Made by a program: the position numbers and the translations under genes. Below are positions 1-7,569 of a stretch of 64,000 nucleotides of DNA, piece by piece. The DNA is from JAFEDN01 sp963712715 (lineage in GTDB: Bacteria; Pseudomonadota; Gammaproteobacteria; Coxiellales; Coxiellaceae). Positions within the stretch are counted from its first letter, which is position 1. The number at the start of each line of letters is the position of its first letter. The DNA lies in the NCBI GenBank assembly GCA_963712715.1, contig CAVQJI010000017.1:18577-82576 (forward strand), read 5' to 3'. The notes below the pieces were generated by a model. The model searched no databases, was not told the DNA's origin, and saw only the letters and a program-made list of their open reading frames with translations.

Positions 1-117
1 TTAACCTGGTTAGACAGCGCACCAAAAGATTTATTGGGACATAAATCCGGTAGAATCACGACTCATTATAGTCCCGCAGAGGTTAAAAGCTTATCAGCAC
101 TCCAACCCTCACTGTGA
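1..117 (+). CDS. Tyrosine recombinase/integrase, C-terminal fragment
   Basis: An open frame runs in from the left edge and stops at 115-117. The peptide contains LGHKSGRITTHYS, the C-terminal box of tyrosine recombinases: the LGH histidine, then the catalytic tyrosine in THYS 11 residues later. Only the last 38 residues are in the window, so its start, its substrate and whether it is complete are unknown. Next to the broken KfrA-like gene and the IS91-type transposase, it suggests the window opens inside or at the edge of an integrated element. Confidence 0.7.
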   Translation, partial: LTWLDSAPKDLLGHKSGRITTHYSPAEVKSLSALQPSL

Positions 118-232
118 TTCGTAGCGGCTCCACCAATTCTGTGGCTCTGGCATAAATAAGGACAATCTAACGCGAAGATGGGGGCTTGAAGAAACCACTT
201 AATAGGTTGACTGCATCTGAAATTCTCACAAT

Positions 233-275
233 AATATCAATAAATATCATTTTAAAAATGATATTTATTGATATT
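233..275. promoter_or_regulatory. Perfect 21-bp-arm palindrome upstream of the KfrA-like gene
   Basis: Two 21-base arms separated by one base form a perfect inverted repeat whose centre reads AATATCATT..AATGATATT. It lies 23 bp before the ATG at 299, between gene and promoter space, and is not followed by a T-run, so an operator is more likely than a terminator. KfrA-family proteins bind palindromic operators in their own promoters (established), so autoregulation of the downstream gene is a reasonable inference. The same AATATCATT/AATGATATT half-sites recur at 51447 and 54447. Confidence 0.6.
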
Positions 276-298
276 ATAAATTAAAAAGGAGTTTAGCT

Positions 299-749
299 AT
301 GCCTAAAAATAGCGTCACTTATCTACAGGTCGCCGAGGCCTGCCAATCTTTGCTAGCCGAACAATGTGACGCCCTTCTTGAAACAATGGCAGGCAGAGCA
401 AGATGATATCGCACTAACTGCTATTGACGAGGACTTATCTCAACCGGTCAAACAAGCTATTCTGGCGGAATATGCCCGCAAAATTTCTCAGGTTAAGACC
501 CACTTTGTTAAAAAATTGACAGATGCTGAACAGCAATTTCAGGATCTACAGGCAGCGCTAACCGATACCGAACAGCAAAAGCAGACCATTCAAGCGGAAT
601 TAACCGAAACTCAAAATCGACTGATTGAACAAAATATTCGACAAGCGCTTTATAAACAGCGCTTGTCGGATTCTGAAATATCTTTGTTAAACATAAAGGC
701 AATCAGAGTGCTTTTCTTTTTGCTTGTGCTAATAAGAATTAGACGCTAG
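299..749 (+). pseudogene. KfrA-like plasmid-type DNA-binding protein, disrupted
   Basis: An ATG at 299 with AAGGAG at 286-291 opens a frame reading VTYLQVAEACQSLLAEQ, the start of the KfrA_N DNA-binding domain, but it stops at 404-406. A second frame from about 366 continues with TPFLKQWQAEQDD, the end of the same domain, followed by a Gln/Glu-rich coiled coil (roughly residues 45-105 of that frame) typical of KfrA tails. The middle of the DNA-binding domain is missing at the frame switch, so this looks like an internal deletion plus frameshift rather than a simple indel. The last residues (about 20, hydrophobic then basic) look like out-of-frame sequence. KfrA proteins are plasmid/ICE stability regulators; here the gene is probably dead. 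Confidence 0.6.
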
Positions 750-808
750 CAAAGCTTTTCATCGATCAACTCATAAACGATGAAATTCCTGCAGAAGATC
801 TGGAATTG

Positions 809-1195
809 ATGAGAAAATTGCGTATCCAGTTAGACCTGCCGGAAAATAAATCTGTAGGCCGTGAACAGAAAAATTTAGACATTCCCACCTCTTCAGCATT
901 AGAAGATACAAGCTCATTTGCCATGAGAAATCCTTATAATTCTGAACTTACTCATGAAATCAGTAAATCTCATCGTCCTATTAGGAATGACACAAGCCAT
1001 AACGTGAGGCATATCGTTGAACGTATAACAGGCCTTACGGGTAGTTTTTTTGACAGTATAGGAGCAGGAACCAGGAGACATGCTTCAGCGCCAATTCCAG
1101 CTACTATTGAACCACGAGCATTTACAAGAACGACTACATCCACAGTTGAGCGTGGACAGGAAGAAGCGACTGCTGTGGGATGCTGTATGATGTAA
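809..1195 (+). CDS. Hypothetical protein ending in a CCMM prenylation-like motif (5'-truncated?)
   Basis: The frame is open from 743, but the first ATG is at 809 (TTG at 806) and no convincing ribosome-binding site precedes it. The upstream in-frame residues (AKLFIDQLINDEIPAED) look genuine, so the gene is probably missing its 5' end. The protein is hydrophilic, with a Ser/Thr/Arg-rich, probably disordered C-terminal third, and ends GCCMM-stop. CCxx is a Rab-type geranylgeranylation signal and also fits a loose CaaX box. Legionella effectors are known to use host prenylation. No recognised domain. It could equally be the tail of a fused relic produced by the deletion that damaged the KfrA-like gene. 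Confidence 0.4.
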   Translation: MRKLRIQLDLPENKSVGREQKNLDIPTSSALEDTSSFAMRNPYNSELTHEISKSHRPIRNDTSHNVRHIVERITGLTGSFFDSIGAGTRRHASAPIPATIEPRAFTRTTTSTVERGQEEATAVGCCMM

Positions 1196-1237
1196 AATCT
1201 GTAAACTTTCATTATCGCTGATGGGTGACGATATTAT

Positions 1238-1756
1238 TTATTTGGAATAGACTTCTACATTTAAAGTTTTTGCTAATTTTTCAACAATATTTTTTCCAGG
1301 AAGCGAATAAGCCCAATAGAATAAGGATAGTTTTTTGTCTTTCGGCGTAATTTTTTGAATAGAAGCCAAAAGCGTCTGATAAGCAAGGTCTTTACCACGA
1401 TGAGAGGGAATGATAAAAGCGGAACAACAATAAATGGTCTCCATATTTTCGTAATTAATTTCTTCTTCTCGTATACACTCTACCAGTTGTGCTTCATTCA
1501 GTTGACCATCAATGAAATATTTCATTAAATTTAAAGTACAAGGTAGTATCAATGTAGACCCCACGAGATCATCGTTATATTTAATCAACATCGCGCATTC
1601 AGGAATTCGGGCTTTAATCCAGTTATGCCCCTCCTGACGGATGGGCATCTGCTCAGAATCATTCTCAGTATTAAAATAAGCTTCCAGCATTGCCCGCAAC
1701 AGCTTTCTATCTGCCTCATCAGTTTGATCAGCTTTTAAAAAAATATATTTTGACAT
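1238..1756 (-). CDS. GNAT-family N-acetyltransferase
   Basis: About 172 residues, a normal length for a single GNAT domain. The diagnostic acetyl-CoA-binding stretch is visible near residues 110-130: a hydrophobic beta strand (CCSAFIIP) followed by SHRGKDLAYQTL, a variant of the R/Q-x-x-G-x-G/A loop and helix. GNAT enzymes transfer an acetyl group from acetyl-CoA to an amine; the substrate cannot be told from sequence. GTG at 1759 directly precedes the ATG at 1756, so either could start translation. The gene stands alone between mobile-element remnants and may be cargo. Confidence 0.65.
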   Translation of the reverse strand: MSKYIFLKADQTDEADRKLLRAMLEAYFNTENDSEQMPIRQEGHNWIKARIPECAMLIKYNDDLVGSTLILPCTLNLMKYFIDGQLNEAQLVECIREEEINYENMETIYCCSAFIIPSHRGKDLAYQTLLASIQKITPKDKKLSLFYWAYSLPGKNIVEKLAKTLNVEVYSK

Positions 1757-2040
1757 CACCGTTTTCTCTGAATTTAAAGCTATTCTAATCCAACAAGGTA
1801 GGGATGCGATAGATCACTTAAAACAGTTGCTTCCGACCCGATGACCCTTTATATTCACCGGGTGAAGGGCGTCCTCGATAACCCAGAGAAGGTTTTTATG
1901 TCATGTGGGGTCAAGTCTGAAATCTTAAGCAGAAATCCAACCCCGGTATTTCATACAAGTCAGGCCTTCGGCGACTGGGCAGTAGCTATTTTTTATCATT
2001 TTGACTATGCTAACTGCAGTTATCCAGGAAGGAAATACTT

Positions 2041-2373
2041 ATGCATATTCACACTGCATCCAATTTTGAAAAAAATTTCGAACAACATCAGATGGTCAAC
2101 AAAATTTTATCTCAAATCGCCAAAGAAAAATCGAAATCCTTAGAACGCATTAAAAAATTACTCCTCATCCAACAAAATAACGCCGTCATCCATCGCTTTT
2201 GGAAAATCCTCGATACCCAATGGCCTCAACACTCGTTTCAGTATGTGGGCTGCTGCCCAGTCTGTGGTTTCTTTGAGCTTCGAGAAGCGCCTCCTCTCTC
2301 AATCTCAATGATCCATTTGAACAGGGATTATATATCGATCCTTACGTCACTCCCTGAAAATAGCCTACATTGA
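2041..2373 (+). CDS. Small Cys-pair protein upstream of the IS91-type transposase
   Basis: A 110-residue frame starting at ATG 2041, preceded by GGAAGGAAA at 2030-2038. The first half is charged and helical; the second half holds GCCPVCGFF, a possible half zinc ribbon. No family recognised. It runs the same way as the transposase about 100 bp downstream and may be an accessory gene or truncated partner in the same element. A TTTTTT run just after it might act as a weak transcription stop, but no stem is evident. The 1760-2040 stretch before it holds no credible gene. Confidence 0.35.
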   Translation: MHIHTASNFEKNFEQHQMVNKILSQIAKEKSKSLERIKKLLLIQQNNAVIHRFWKILDTQWPQHSFQYVGCCPVCGFFELREAPPLSISMIHLNRDYISILTSLPENSLH

Positions 2374-2474
2374 TTAATCCTCATCACAGATCCCCCTCGT
2401 TGAGCTTTTTTTACGTCCATTGAAATCATCACCTTCCCCTGAAATAATCAAAACCAATAGTATCTATCGGTTAA

Positions 2475-3677
2475 ATGATGAAAAGAAAATACACCATTAA
2501 ACAAATTCTTCTTTCCAATCAAAATTGGCTCCGGTTTTATGAAAAATATAAAGACACTTTGAGAATCGGCATCCTCATAGCCGTGGTTAAATTACTCAGT
2601 TGCCGAAATATTGTTCGGGGTTATCATGAATATCATTGCTCAAATCCCGCCTGCACTCACGTCAAATATGTTTTTCATACTTGCAAAAGCAAAGCGTGTT
2701 CCTCATGTGGTAAAAAAGCTACCGAAATTTGGATAAAAAAACAAAACAACATCCTGCCCAACACCTCCTGGCAACATATTACTTTCACCATGCCTTGCGA
2801 ATTATGGGATTTTTTTTGGTATAACCGCTCATTGCTCAATCAAATCTCGCGCCTGGCTGCCCACTGTATCCAAACATTCACCCATAAAAAAAAACTGACC
2901 CCTGGTATTTTCATTGCCCTCCATACCTTTGGTCGTAACCTAAAGCGTAATGTACATCTTCATGTTTCAACAACGAATGGTGGACTATCTGAAGATGAAA
3001 GCCAGTGGGAAACAGTATTTTTTGAACAGAAAACCTTGATGAAAATATGGCGATATCAAATTATCAACTTATTTCGAGAAGTTTACAAAAGTCAATCACT
3101 GATCATTCCTCCTTCTATTCAAAAGCAACTGAATCCCACTTTTACCTTTAACCATTTCCTCAATTTTCTTTACAAAAAATATTGGATTGTTTATTGCAGC
3201 AAACCCTCTGCTGATTATAAAAGAAATGTGGCCTACCTGGCTCGATATATAAAACGCCCAGCGATCGCTGAATCGAAACTGAGACACTACGATGGTCAAT
3301 CTGTGGTTTTTGACTATCTTGATCACACTACCAATACTCATCAACAATGCGAACTCAGTGCCGAAGAATTTATTGCTCGTTTTGTACAACATATTCCCGA
3401 TGTTGGATTTCGCATGATTCGATACTACGGTTTCCTATCGAATCGGCTCAGAGCAAAATTATTACCGATCGTTTATCGACTCATTGGACAACAAAAAAGC
3501 TTGTCCATCATCACATCCCGTTATGCTGAATTAATCGAGAAAAACTTTCACTTCAAGCCACTGGTTTGCATCTTGTGCGGGCAGCCACTTCTACTAGTCA
3601 CCGTCCAGTTCGGCAAAACCGGTGTCCACCAACTCCTCAAATTACATCGTCCATTGGCGCTTTTGCAAATACCCTAA
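2475..3677 (+). CDS. IS91-family (HUH, Y2) transposase
   Basis: The 400-residue protein has the IS91 layout. An N-terminal zinc-binding region (CSNPACTHVKYVFHTCKSKA, then CSSCG, about residues 55-80) is followed by the HUH metal-binding motif HLHVSTTNGG near residue 155 and by YLARYIKRP near residue 255, carrying the paired tyrosines that cut single-stranded DNA. IS91 transposases move by a rolling-circle-like route and leave neither terminal inverted repeats nor target duplications, so the ends of the element cannot be read here. The length is close to family norm and there is no internal stop; the last 30 residues (HRPLALLQIP end) differ from the usual tail and may be altered. Confidence 0.85.
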   Translation: MMKRKYTIKQILLSNQNWLRFYEKYKDTLRIGILIAVVKLLSCRNIVRGYHEYHCSNPACTHVKYVFHTCKSKACSSCGKKATEIWIKKQNNILPNTSWQHITFTMPCELWDFFWYNRSLLNQISRLAAHCIQTFTHKKKLTPGIFIALHTFGRNLKRNVHLHVSTTNGGLSEDESQWETVFFEQKTLMKIWRYQIINLFREVYKSQSLIIPPSIQKQLNPTFTFNHFLNFLYKKYWIVYCSKPSADYKRNVAYLARYIKRPAIAESKLRHYDGQSVVFDYLDHTTNTHQQCELSAEEFIARFVQHIPDVGFRMIRYYGFLSNRLRAKLLPIVYRLIGQQKSLSIITSRYAELIEKNFHFKPLVCILCGQPLLLVTVQFGKTGVHQLLKLHRPLALLQIP

Positions 3678-3994
3678 ATTTTAACCACACGGGATCACTT
3701 TTTCTAAAATACAAAAGTAATTGTTTTTAATTCAATTCTTCGTCTATTTTTTGTCAATTCAAACTACTGTCATTACAACGCAGAAATTTATCCAATTACA
3801 ATCCTCATCTGTTTAGTACAAAATAGTTCCATAAGCACTTTGAAATTCCTAAATATCAAGCTAATATTTTTACTATCCACTTCTATCCATTTATGCCAGG
3901 CATGATGGGGGTTTAGAAATCAATCTCTTGTTTTAATGCCGATTTTAATTTTTTATATCATGTCTGACGCTCGCTCGTTCTCAGATTTTGCAAC
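3678..3994. other. AT-rich intergenic stretch, no gene seen
   Basis: About 320 bp between the transposase and the convergent zeta-like toxin gene. No frame with a ribosome-binding site, no tRNA-like fold and no repeat shared with the rest of the window was noticed. It may contain the 3' end of the IS91-type element. Confidence 0.5.
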
Positions 3995-4747
3995 TCACAC
4001 CTTCCTACTTTCTATATTAAATTTGCTCCCTAAAGCTTTCTTAAACCATGCTGGGACTTGATCTGTTCTCATTTCAAGCAAATGACCATCCGTAATCTCT
4101 GCTAACCAGATATACTCATGAGTCGAGTTATCAAAAATATAAGCACGGTTAGCGAATTGAATAGCTTCTGCCAGCAAATCAAGAGAGCGTTGATACCGGC
4201 TTACAATCTTATCTTCTGGAACAGCATGACCACCCATCTTCACTCTATACCGGACACGCGAAATATTGATAATGGGGTCTTCTGTGGCCACATAATATAA
4301 ATAAGTCCGATAGCCTCTTGACTGCGCCTTGTGGAGCTGCTCAACTTTATCTGGAAAAGACATCACAGTCTCAAAAGTAAAAGATTTTGAGCATTCAATG
4401 AGCTTATAACGGATAAAATCTGCTGCAACTGAAGCAAAATAGGCATTCACTCCCACATTGAAAAAACTCAACTTTCCGTCATTAAAACGCAGATTATGTG
4501 CATCATCCCTCAGATCCACTGCTTTTAAGAGTGTAGAATTTATGAAAAAATCCAGGATTTCTTTTTCTGTGGATTCTACTTGGTAACTTTCAAGATCTAG
4601 ATAATCATAATCCCGAATCTGCTTCTCAATTTCATCAGGATTGATAAATATTCCCAATAGTTCAGGACGAATGATGGATTTAAATGTGCTTTTACCTGAA
4701 CCATTCGGGCCTGCAAACATACGTAGCCGAAGAATTTCTTCATTCAT
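3995..4747 (-). CDS. Zeta-toxin-like P-loop kinase (toxin of a TA pair)
   Basis: 250 residues beginning with LRMFAGPNGSGKSTF, a Walker A motif at residues 12-20. FTFETVMS near residue 124 (zeta-type substrate loop) is followed by SRVRYRVKMGGHAVPEDKI and RYQRSLDLL, the arginine-rich lid characteristic of zeta-toxin/PezT relatives. Zeta toxins phosphorylate UDP-N-acetylamino sugars and block wall synthesis; this 'GGH.VPE' branch is annotated as zeta toxin, but its substrate is less certain. Its start overlaps the end of the 78-aa upstream gene by 8 bp, the usual translationally coupled antitoxin-toxin arrangement. Confidence 0.8.
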   Translation of the reverse strand: MNEEILRLRMFAGPNGSGKSTFKSIIRPELLGIFINPDEIEKQIRDYDYLDLESYQVESTEKEILDFFINSTLLKAVDLRDDAHNLRFNDGKLSFFNVGVNAYFASVAADFIRYKLIECSKSFTFETVMSFPDKVEQLHKAQSRGYRTYLYYVATEDPIINISRVRYRVKMGGHAVPEDKIVSRYQRSLDLLAEAIQFANRAYIFDNSTHEYIWLAEITDGHLLEMRTDQVPAWFKKALGSKFNIESRKV

Positions 4748-4976
4748 GGATTTTTTCTAACCTTTGGCCACGAGTGACTAGTGTCGCTGGAAGCAAATGT
4801 TTGATGAATTTATGTTTCCCATCAGGAAATACTTCTACCAGGTCACCATTTTCGCTAACAAGAACACTACTACCAGATGCAAGAGCCGCCCAATAAGCCT
4901 GCTTAAAGGCTATATCTGCGAGTTCAGGAATGTGTTCTTCCAAAAATAACATGGCTTCTTCACTTAGTGTCATCAT
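4740..4976 (-). CDS. Putative antitoxin of the zeta-like toxin
   Basis: A 78-residue acidic-to-neutral protein: EEAMLFLEEHIPELADIAFKQAYWAALASG, then a short beta-rich tail (SVLVSENGDLVEVFPDGKHKFI). It sits immediately upstream of the zeta-like toxin and overlaps it by 8 bp on the same strand, which is the main evidence for its role. Small proteins of this kind (helical N-terminus, then a strand pair with GDLVEV..G) accompany the zeta-like ATPases in many genomes. Start codon: tandem ATG at 4976/4973. Confidence 0.65.
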   Translation of the reverse strand: MMTLSEEAMLFLEEHIPELADIAFKQAYWAALASGSSVLVSENGDLVEVFPDGKHKFIKHLLPATLVTRGQRLEKIHE

Positions 4977-5135
4977 TAACCCCTTTGTTTATGTCGCGAA
5001 TTACTAATCACTGTTTCACTCAAGCCCAGCTTAGTCTCCATATACCTTTAATTGTGTTACTTAAACCTTCTACATAGCTTCTACATGAAATTTTCAGGAT
5101 TTTGGCAGCAATGCCTAACTAGCTGATTTTATTGA

Positions 5136-5208
<73 letters not shown>

Positions 5209-5275
5209 CGGGCTTTTGATTTAATGGACATCCTATAATAATTAGTCAAACTCTTCAAGGACAAAAAGGGGGCAA

Positions 5276-6628
5276 TTACCAGGTGTTTTCTGTCAAGCGC
5301 AGCAACTTCTGTAAATTCTCACCTGCCGGAGTGGGATTGCTGTGACAGTAAACTTCTATATAACTTTTTAAAATATATTCATATCCAGGCTTTTTTAAAA
5401 GTGGCACGATTTTTCTGGCGCGATCAATGTCAGTCTGGACCTCGGCGCTACAACGCTGGAATAAAATAGCTGCCAGAATCGCCAGCTTTGAAGCGCGGCG
5501 AGCTGGGCTAGCTTCTTCTATACTCTGTAAACAAAATTGTAAGGCGCGCTCCTTGTCCCACTCCAGCCACTGATAATAAAACGATAAGGCCTGTAAAGCG
5601 TCGTCCGTCAGTAAAAACCATATCACCGCAACACAGGACTCGATATTCGCCCATGAACAGTTACCACTGATTTGGGAACCAATGACCAACTTATTCACCC
5701 GTTTTAAACCCAGCAAAGCCGGCAATTCGACATCGACAAACTGCTTGGTCTGGCGCTTGTACATGAGCTTTTTAATGAATTCTTTGGTGAGTACGTGCGG
5801 TCGCGTAATCTGGAAAATGACGACATTATCAATAAATAAATCATTTTGCGACCGGTCGCATTTCGCCAATAAATTTCCATATTTGACAAATGAAATGGCA
5901 TGGCCCTCGTAAGCAACCGGAATAATCAATATGTCCTGATCCAGCAGAGCGTTTATCGTCGCGGAATTCGCAGATAAATCTACCTGATATTGCTGAAAAC
6001 GAATGAGCTGTGCCGCTACGCCAAATGCGTCGATTATCTTTTTAATTAAATCGGAAAAATGCTTTAAATGGCGCGCTGAAAAATTGCTGAGATAATCCTG
6101 TAATGAATTTAAAATCACACCGATGGTAAATTCTAAAATGTATCCTTCAAAATCTACTTCGACAAATCGCTGCTCCGGATCTACAATGTCAACGTAACCC
6201 TTTAACTCAAAACGATGGCCCAGCAATTTCGCATTAATATAATCAAAAACAAAATCCATACTGGCTCCGGCGTCCGTTAACACCGCGCGTAAATTGCGGT
6301 AGCGACGTAAAACCGGCTTAACTAAAACAGGTTCTCCACTCAAAGTATAACCATTGGGGTCTGCCTTATTTTCCAATAATAACCGTGAAAAAGGCACATT
6401 ATTATTTTCCGCGGTCCAATGCAACGCACTACCGCCCGTTAAGTCACGTAAATTTGCCTGTGCGCCGTGATCCAGCAATAACTCGCCTTTATCAGTATCA
6501 TTCATAATGGCCGCCTGGATCAGGGGCGTAAAACCATACTCGTCAATAAAATTCAGTTCGGGTTGTTGTTTCAGGGCAAAAGCCAATTCCTTCAGCGTAC
6601 CATAAATAATCGTATCGGAAATTGACAT
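5276..6628 (-). CDS. ankH: AnkH-type ankyrin/cysteine-protease-like T4SS effector homologue
   Basis: 450 residues. Ankyrin repeats lie at roughly residues 25-125 (DEYGFTPLIQAAIMND.., GGSALHWTAENNN.., LSGEPVLVKPVLRRY). They are followed by a long all-Legionellales region (NAKLLGHRFELKGYVDIVD near 132) and a segment with IPVAYEGHAISFV and GNCSWANIES, which resembles the histidine and cysteine parts of the protease-like pocket described for Legionella AnkH (LegA3). AnkH is one of the few Dot/Icm effectors conserved across the genus (established), and the motif order here matches what I recall of it. The start ATG at 6628 gives MSISDTIIYG and lies 11 nt after the likely natural stop of the upstream lipoyl-like gene, suggesting one operon. 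Uncertain: which residues are catalytic. Confidence 0.8.
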   Translation of the reverse strand: MSISDTIIYGTLKELAFALKQQPELNFIDEYGFTPLIQAAIMNDTDKGELLLDHGAQANLRDLTGGSALHWTAENNNVPFSRLLLENKADPNGYTLSGEPVLVKPVLRRYRNLRAVLTDAGASMDFVFDYINAKLLGHRFELKGYVDIVDPEQRFVEVDFEGYILEFTIGVILNSLQDYLSNFSARHLKHFSDLIKKIIDAFGVAAQLIRFQQYQVDLSANSATINALLDQDILIIPVAYEGHAISFVKYGNLLAKCDRSQNDLFIDNVVIFQITRPHVLTKEFIKKLMYKRQTKQFVDVELPALLGLKRVNKLVIGSQISGNCSWANIESCVAVIWFLLTDDALQALSFYYQWLEWDKERALQFCLQSIEEASPARRASKLAILAAILFQRCSAEVQTDIDRARKIVPLLKKPGYEYILKSYIEVYCHSNPTPAGENLQKLLRLTENTW

Positions 6629-7266
6629 AATGACAGGCCTATCGCGGTTTCGGCATCGGCGCAGCCGGAGCCGGAGCCAGGCTTCGGATTCATAGTAGGC
6701 GCATTTTGGGGAGCCCGCTGCGCTACAGGCTCAGACGGAATGGAGATGTTTCGGGGATTGGGATCTCCCGCGAATTGACTGGAATCCATCAATTCAGGAT
6801 GGGGCTTAACACGCTGTCGAACCCCGGATTCAAACCCTTCTCCGTATTCCTGACGGGCATTTTCACTTTGAGGTAAGGCCAGACTATTACCGTTTCCCTT
6901 GCCAAATTTTTGCTGGCCCTGACGGCGTTTCTGCCTGAGATCATATTCCATACTCTCTGTCGCTCCGTCTGCAAGGTAAGTCTTCAGAATTAATGTGCCC
7001 TGTTCAGGATCCCTCAACAGATCGGGTGAACCTGATTTAAGGTGGGCTATCACTGCCCCGGCAGGGGCCGTATCCCCTTCTGAAAAGAACATCCGTTCCA
7101 ATATGCCGGCCTGGTGGGCGATCACCGGTACCGACTGGCCCGCCACCCATAGATCGACTAAAATGGCATCGCGCGGCACCATGTCGCCCGGCTGGTAGTA
7201 ACTGTGCCCAACCCGTGCTTCCTTCGAAGCATGTGACAAAGCAGGAACCTTAATCAGTATACTCAT
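6592..7266 (-). CDS. Lipoyl/biotinyl-domain-like protein upstream of ankH (probable 3' frameshift)
   Basis: The first 80 residues are a biotinyl/lipoyl-domain fold like the start of E2 enzymes (MSILIKVPALSHASKEARVG, GDMVPRDAILVDL, GILERMFFSEGDTAPAGAVI). The lipoyl lysine turn ETDK is replaced by WVAGQS, so it is unlikely to be lipoylated. The rest is a charged low-complexity tail. As sequenced, the frame overlaps ankH by 37 bp and ends in unrelated residues. Dropping one G of the GG at 6680-6681 changes the tail to an E2-like Pro/Ala linker (KPAPAPAAPMPKPR) stopping at 6639, just before the ankH ATG, which looks more natural. It may be a degenerate E2-derived partner or chaperone of the effector; its role is unknown. 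Confidence 0.6.
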   Translation of the reverse strand: MSILIKVPALSHASKEARVGHSYYQPGDMVPRDAILVDLWVAGQSVPVIAHQAGILERMFFSEGDTAPAGAVIAHLKSGSPDLLRDPEQGTLILKTYLADGATESMEYDLRQKRRQGQQKFGKGNGNSLALPQSENARQEYGEGFESGVRQRVKPHPELMDSSQFAGDPNPRNISIPSEPVAQRAPQNAPTMNPKPGSGSGCADAETAIGLSLCQFPIRLFMVR

Positions 7267-7422
7267 GGGAACGAATATACTAGAATTGCAGAATAGATTT
7301 CAACCATAAAATGGCAAAACGACGGGAATGACTGCTCAGGTCAATGATCAGCAATTCCCGCCGGGAATAAAATGAATTTACGTTGTTGAAATATTGCAGT
7401 AATATTTGAAAAATCATTTTCA

Positions 7423-7517
7423 CAGAAAATTCTCTGCCCGATGGGGGATCGCAAGGGGGAGAGAGCGGAGCGTCTCCCCCTTCATTCCGAGCATCGGCTC
7501 CGCCGAGCGGAGGATAT
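7423..7517 (+). repeat. 95-bp dispersed repeat, copy 1
   Basis: Begins CAGAAAATTCTCTGC and ends AGGATAT. It contains a G/C-rich stem (GGGGGAG...CTCCCCC) and a second stem around CGGCTC(C/T)GCCGAGCG. A second copy of the same length, with few differences, lies at 26818-26912. This copy sits in the leader of the phosphoesterase gene (start 7570), so it would be part of its mRNA 5' end. Confidence 0.85.
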
Positions 7518-7569
7518 AAAAAGGAAGCAATTGCCGCTGTACTCAGCGGCAATTGCTGGAGGTTTTTCT

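Noticed and set aside
970..1212. Minus-strand 80-codon frame over the CCMM-ending gene
   Set aside because: No start context or domain; antisense to the more plausible plus-strand frame.
1841..2143. 100-codon frame upstream of the IS91-type transposase
   Set aside because: No ribosome-binding site, composition unlike neighbours, and it overlaps the better-supported 2041 frame in another phase.
7441..7569. N-terminal extension of the phosphoesterase to ATG 7441
   Set aside because: The extension is translated from the 95-bp dispersed repeat; the start at 7570 has GGAGG and yields a signal peptide.
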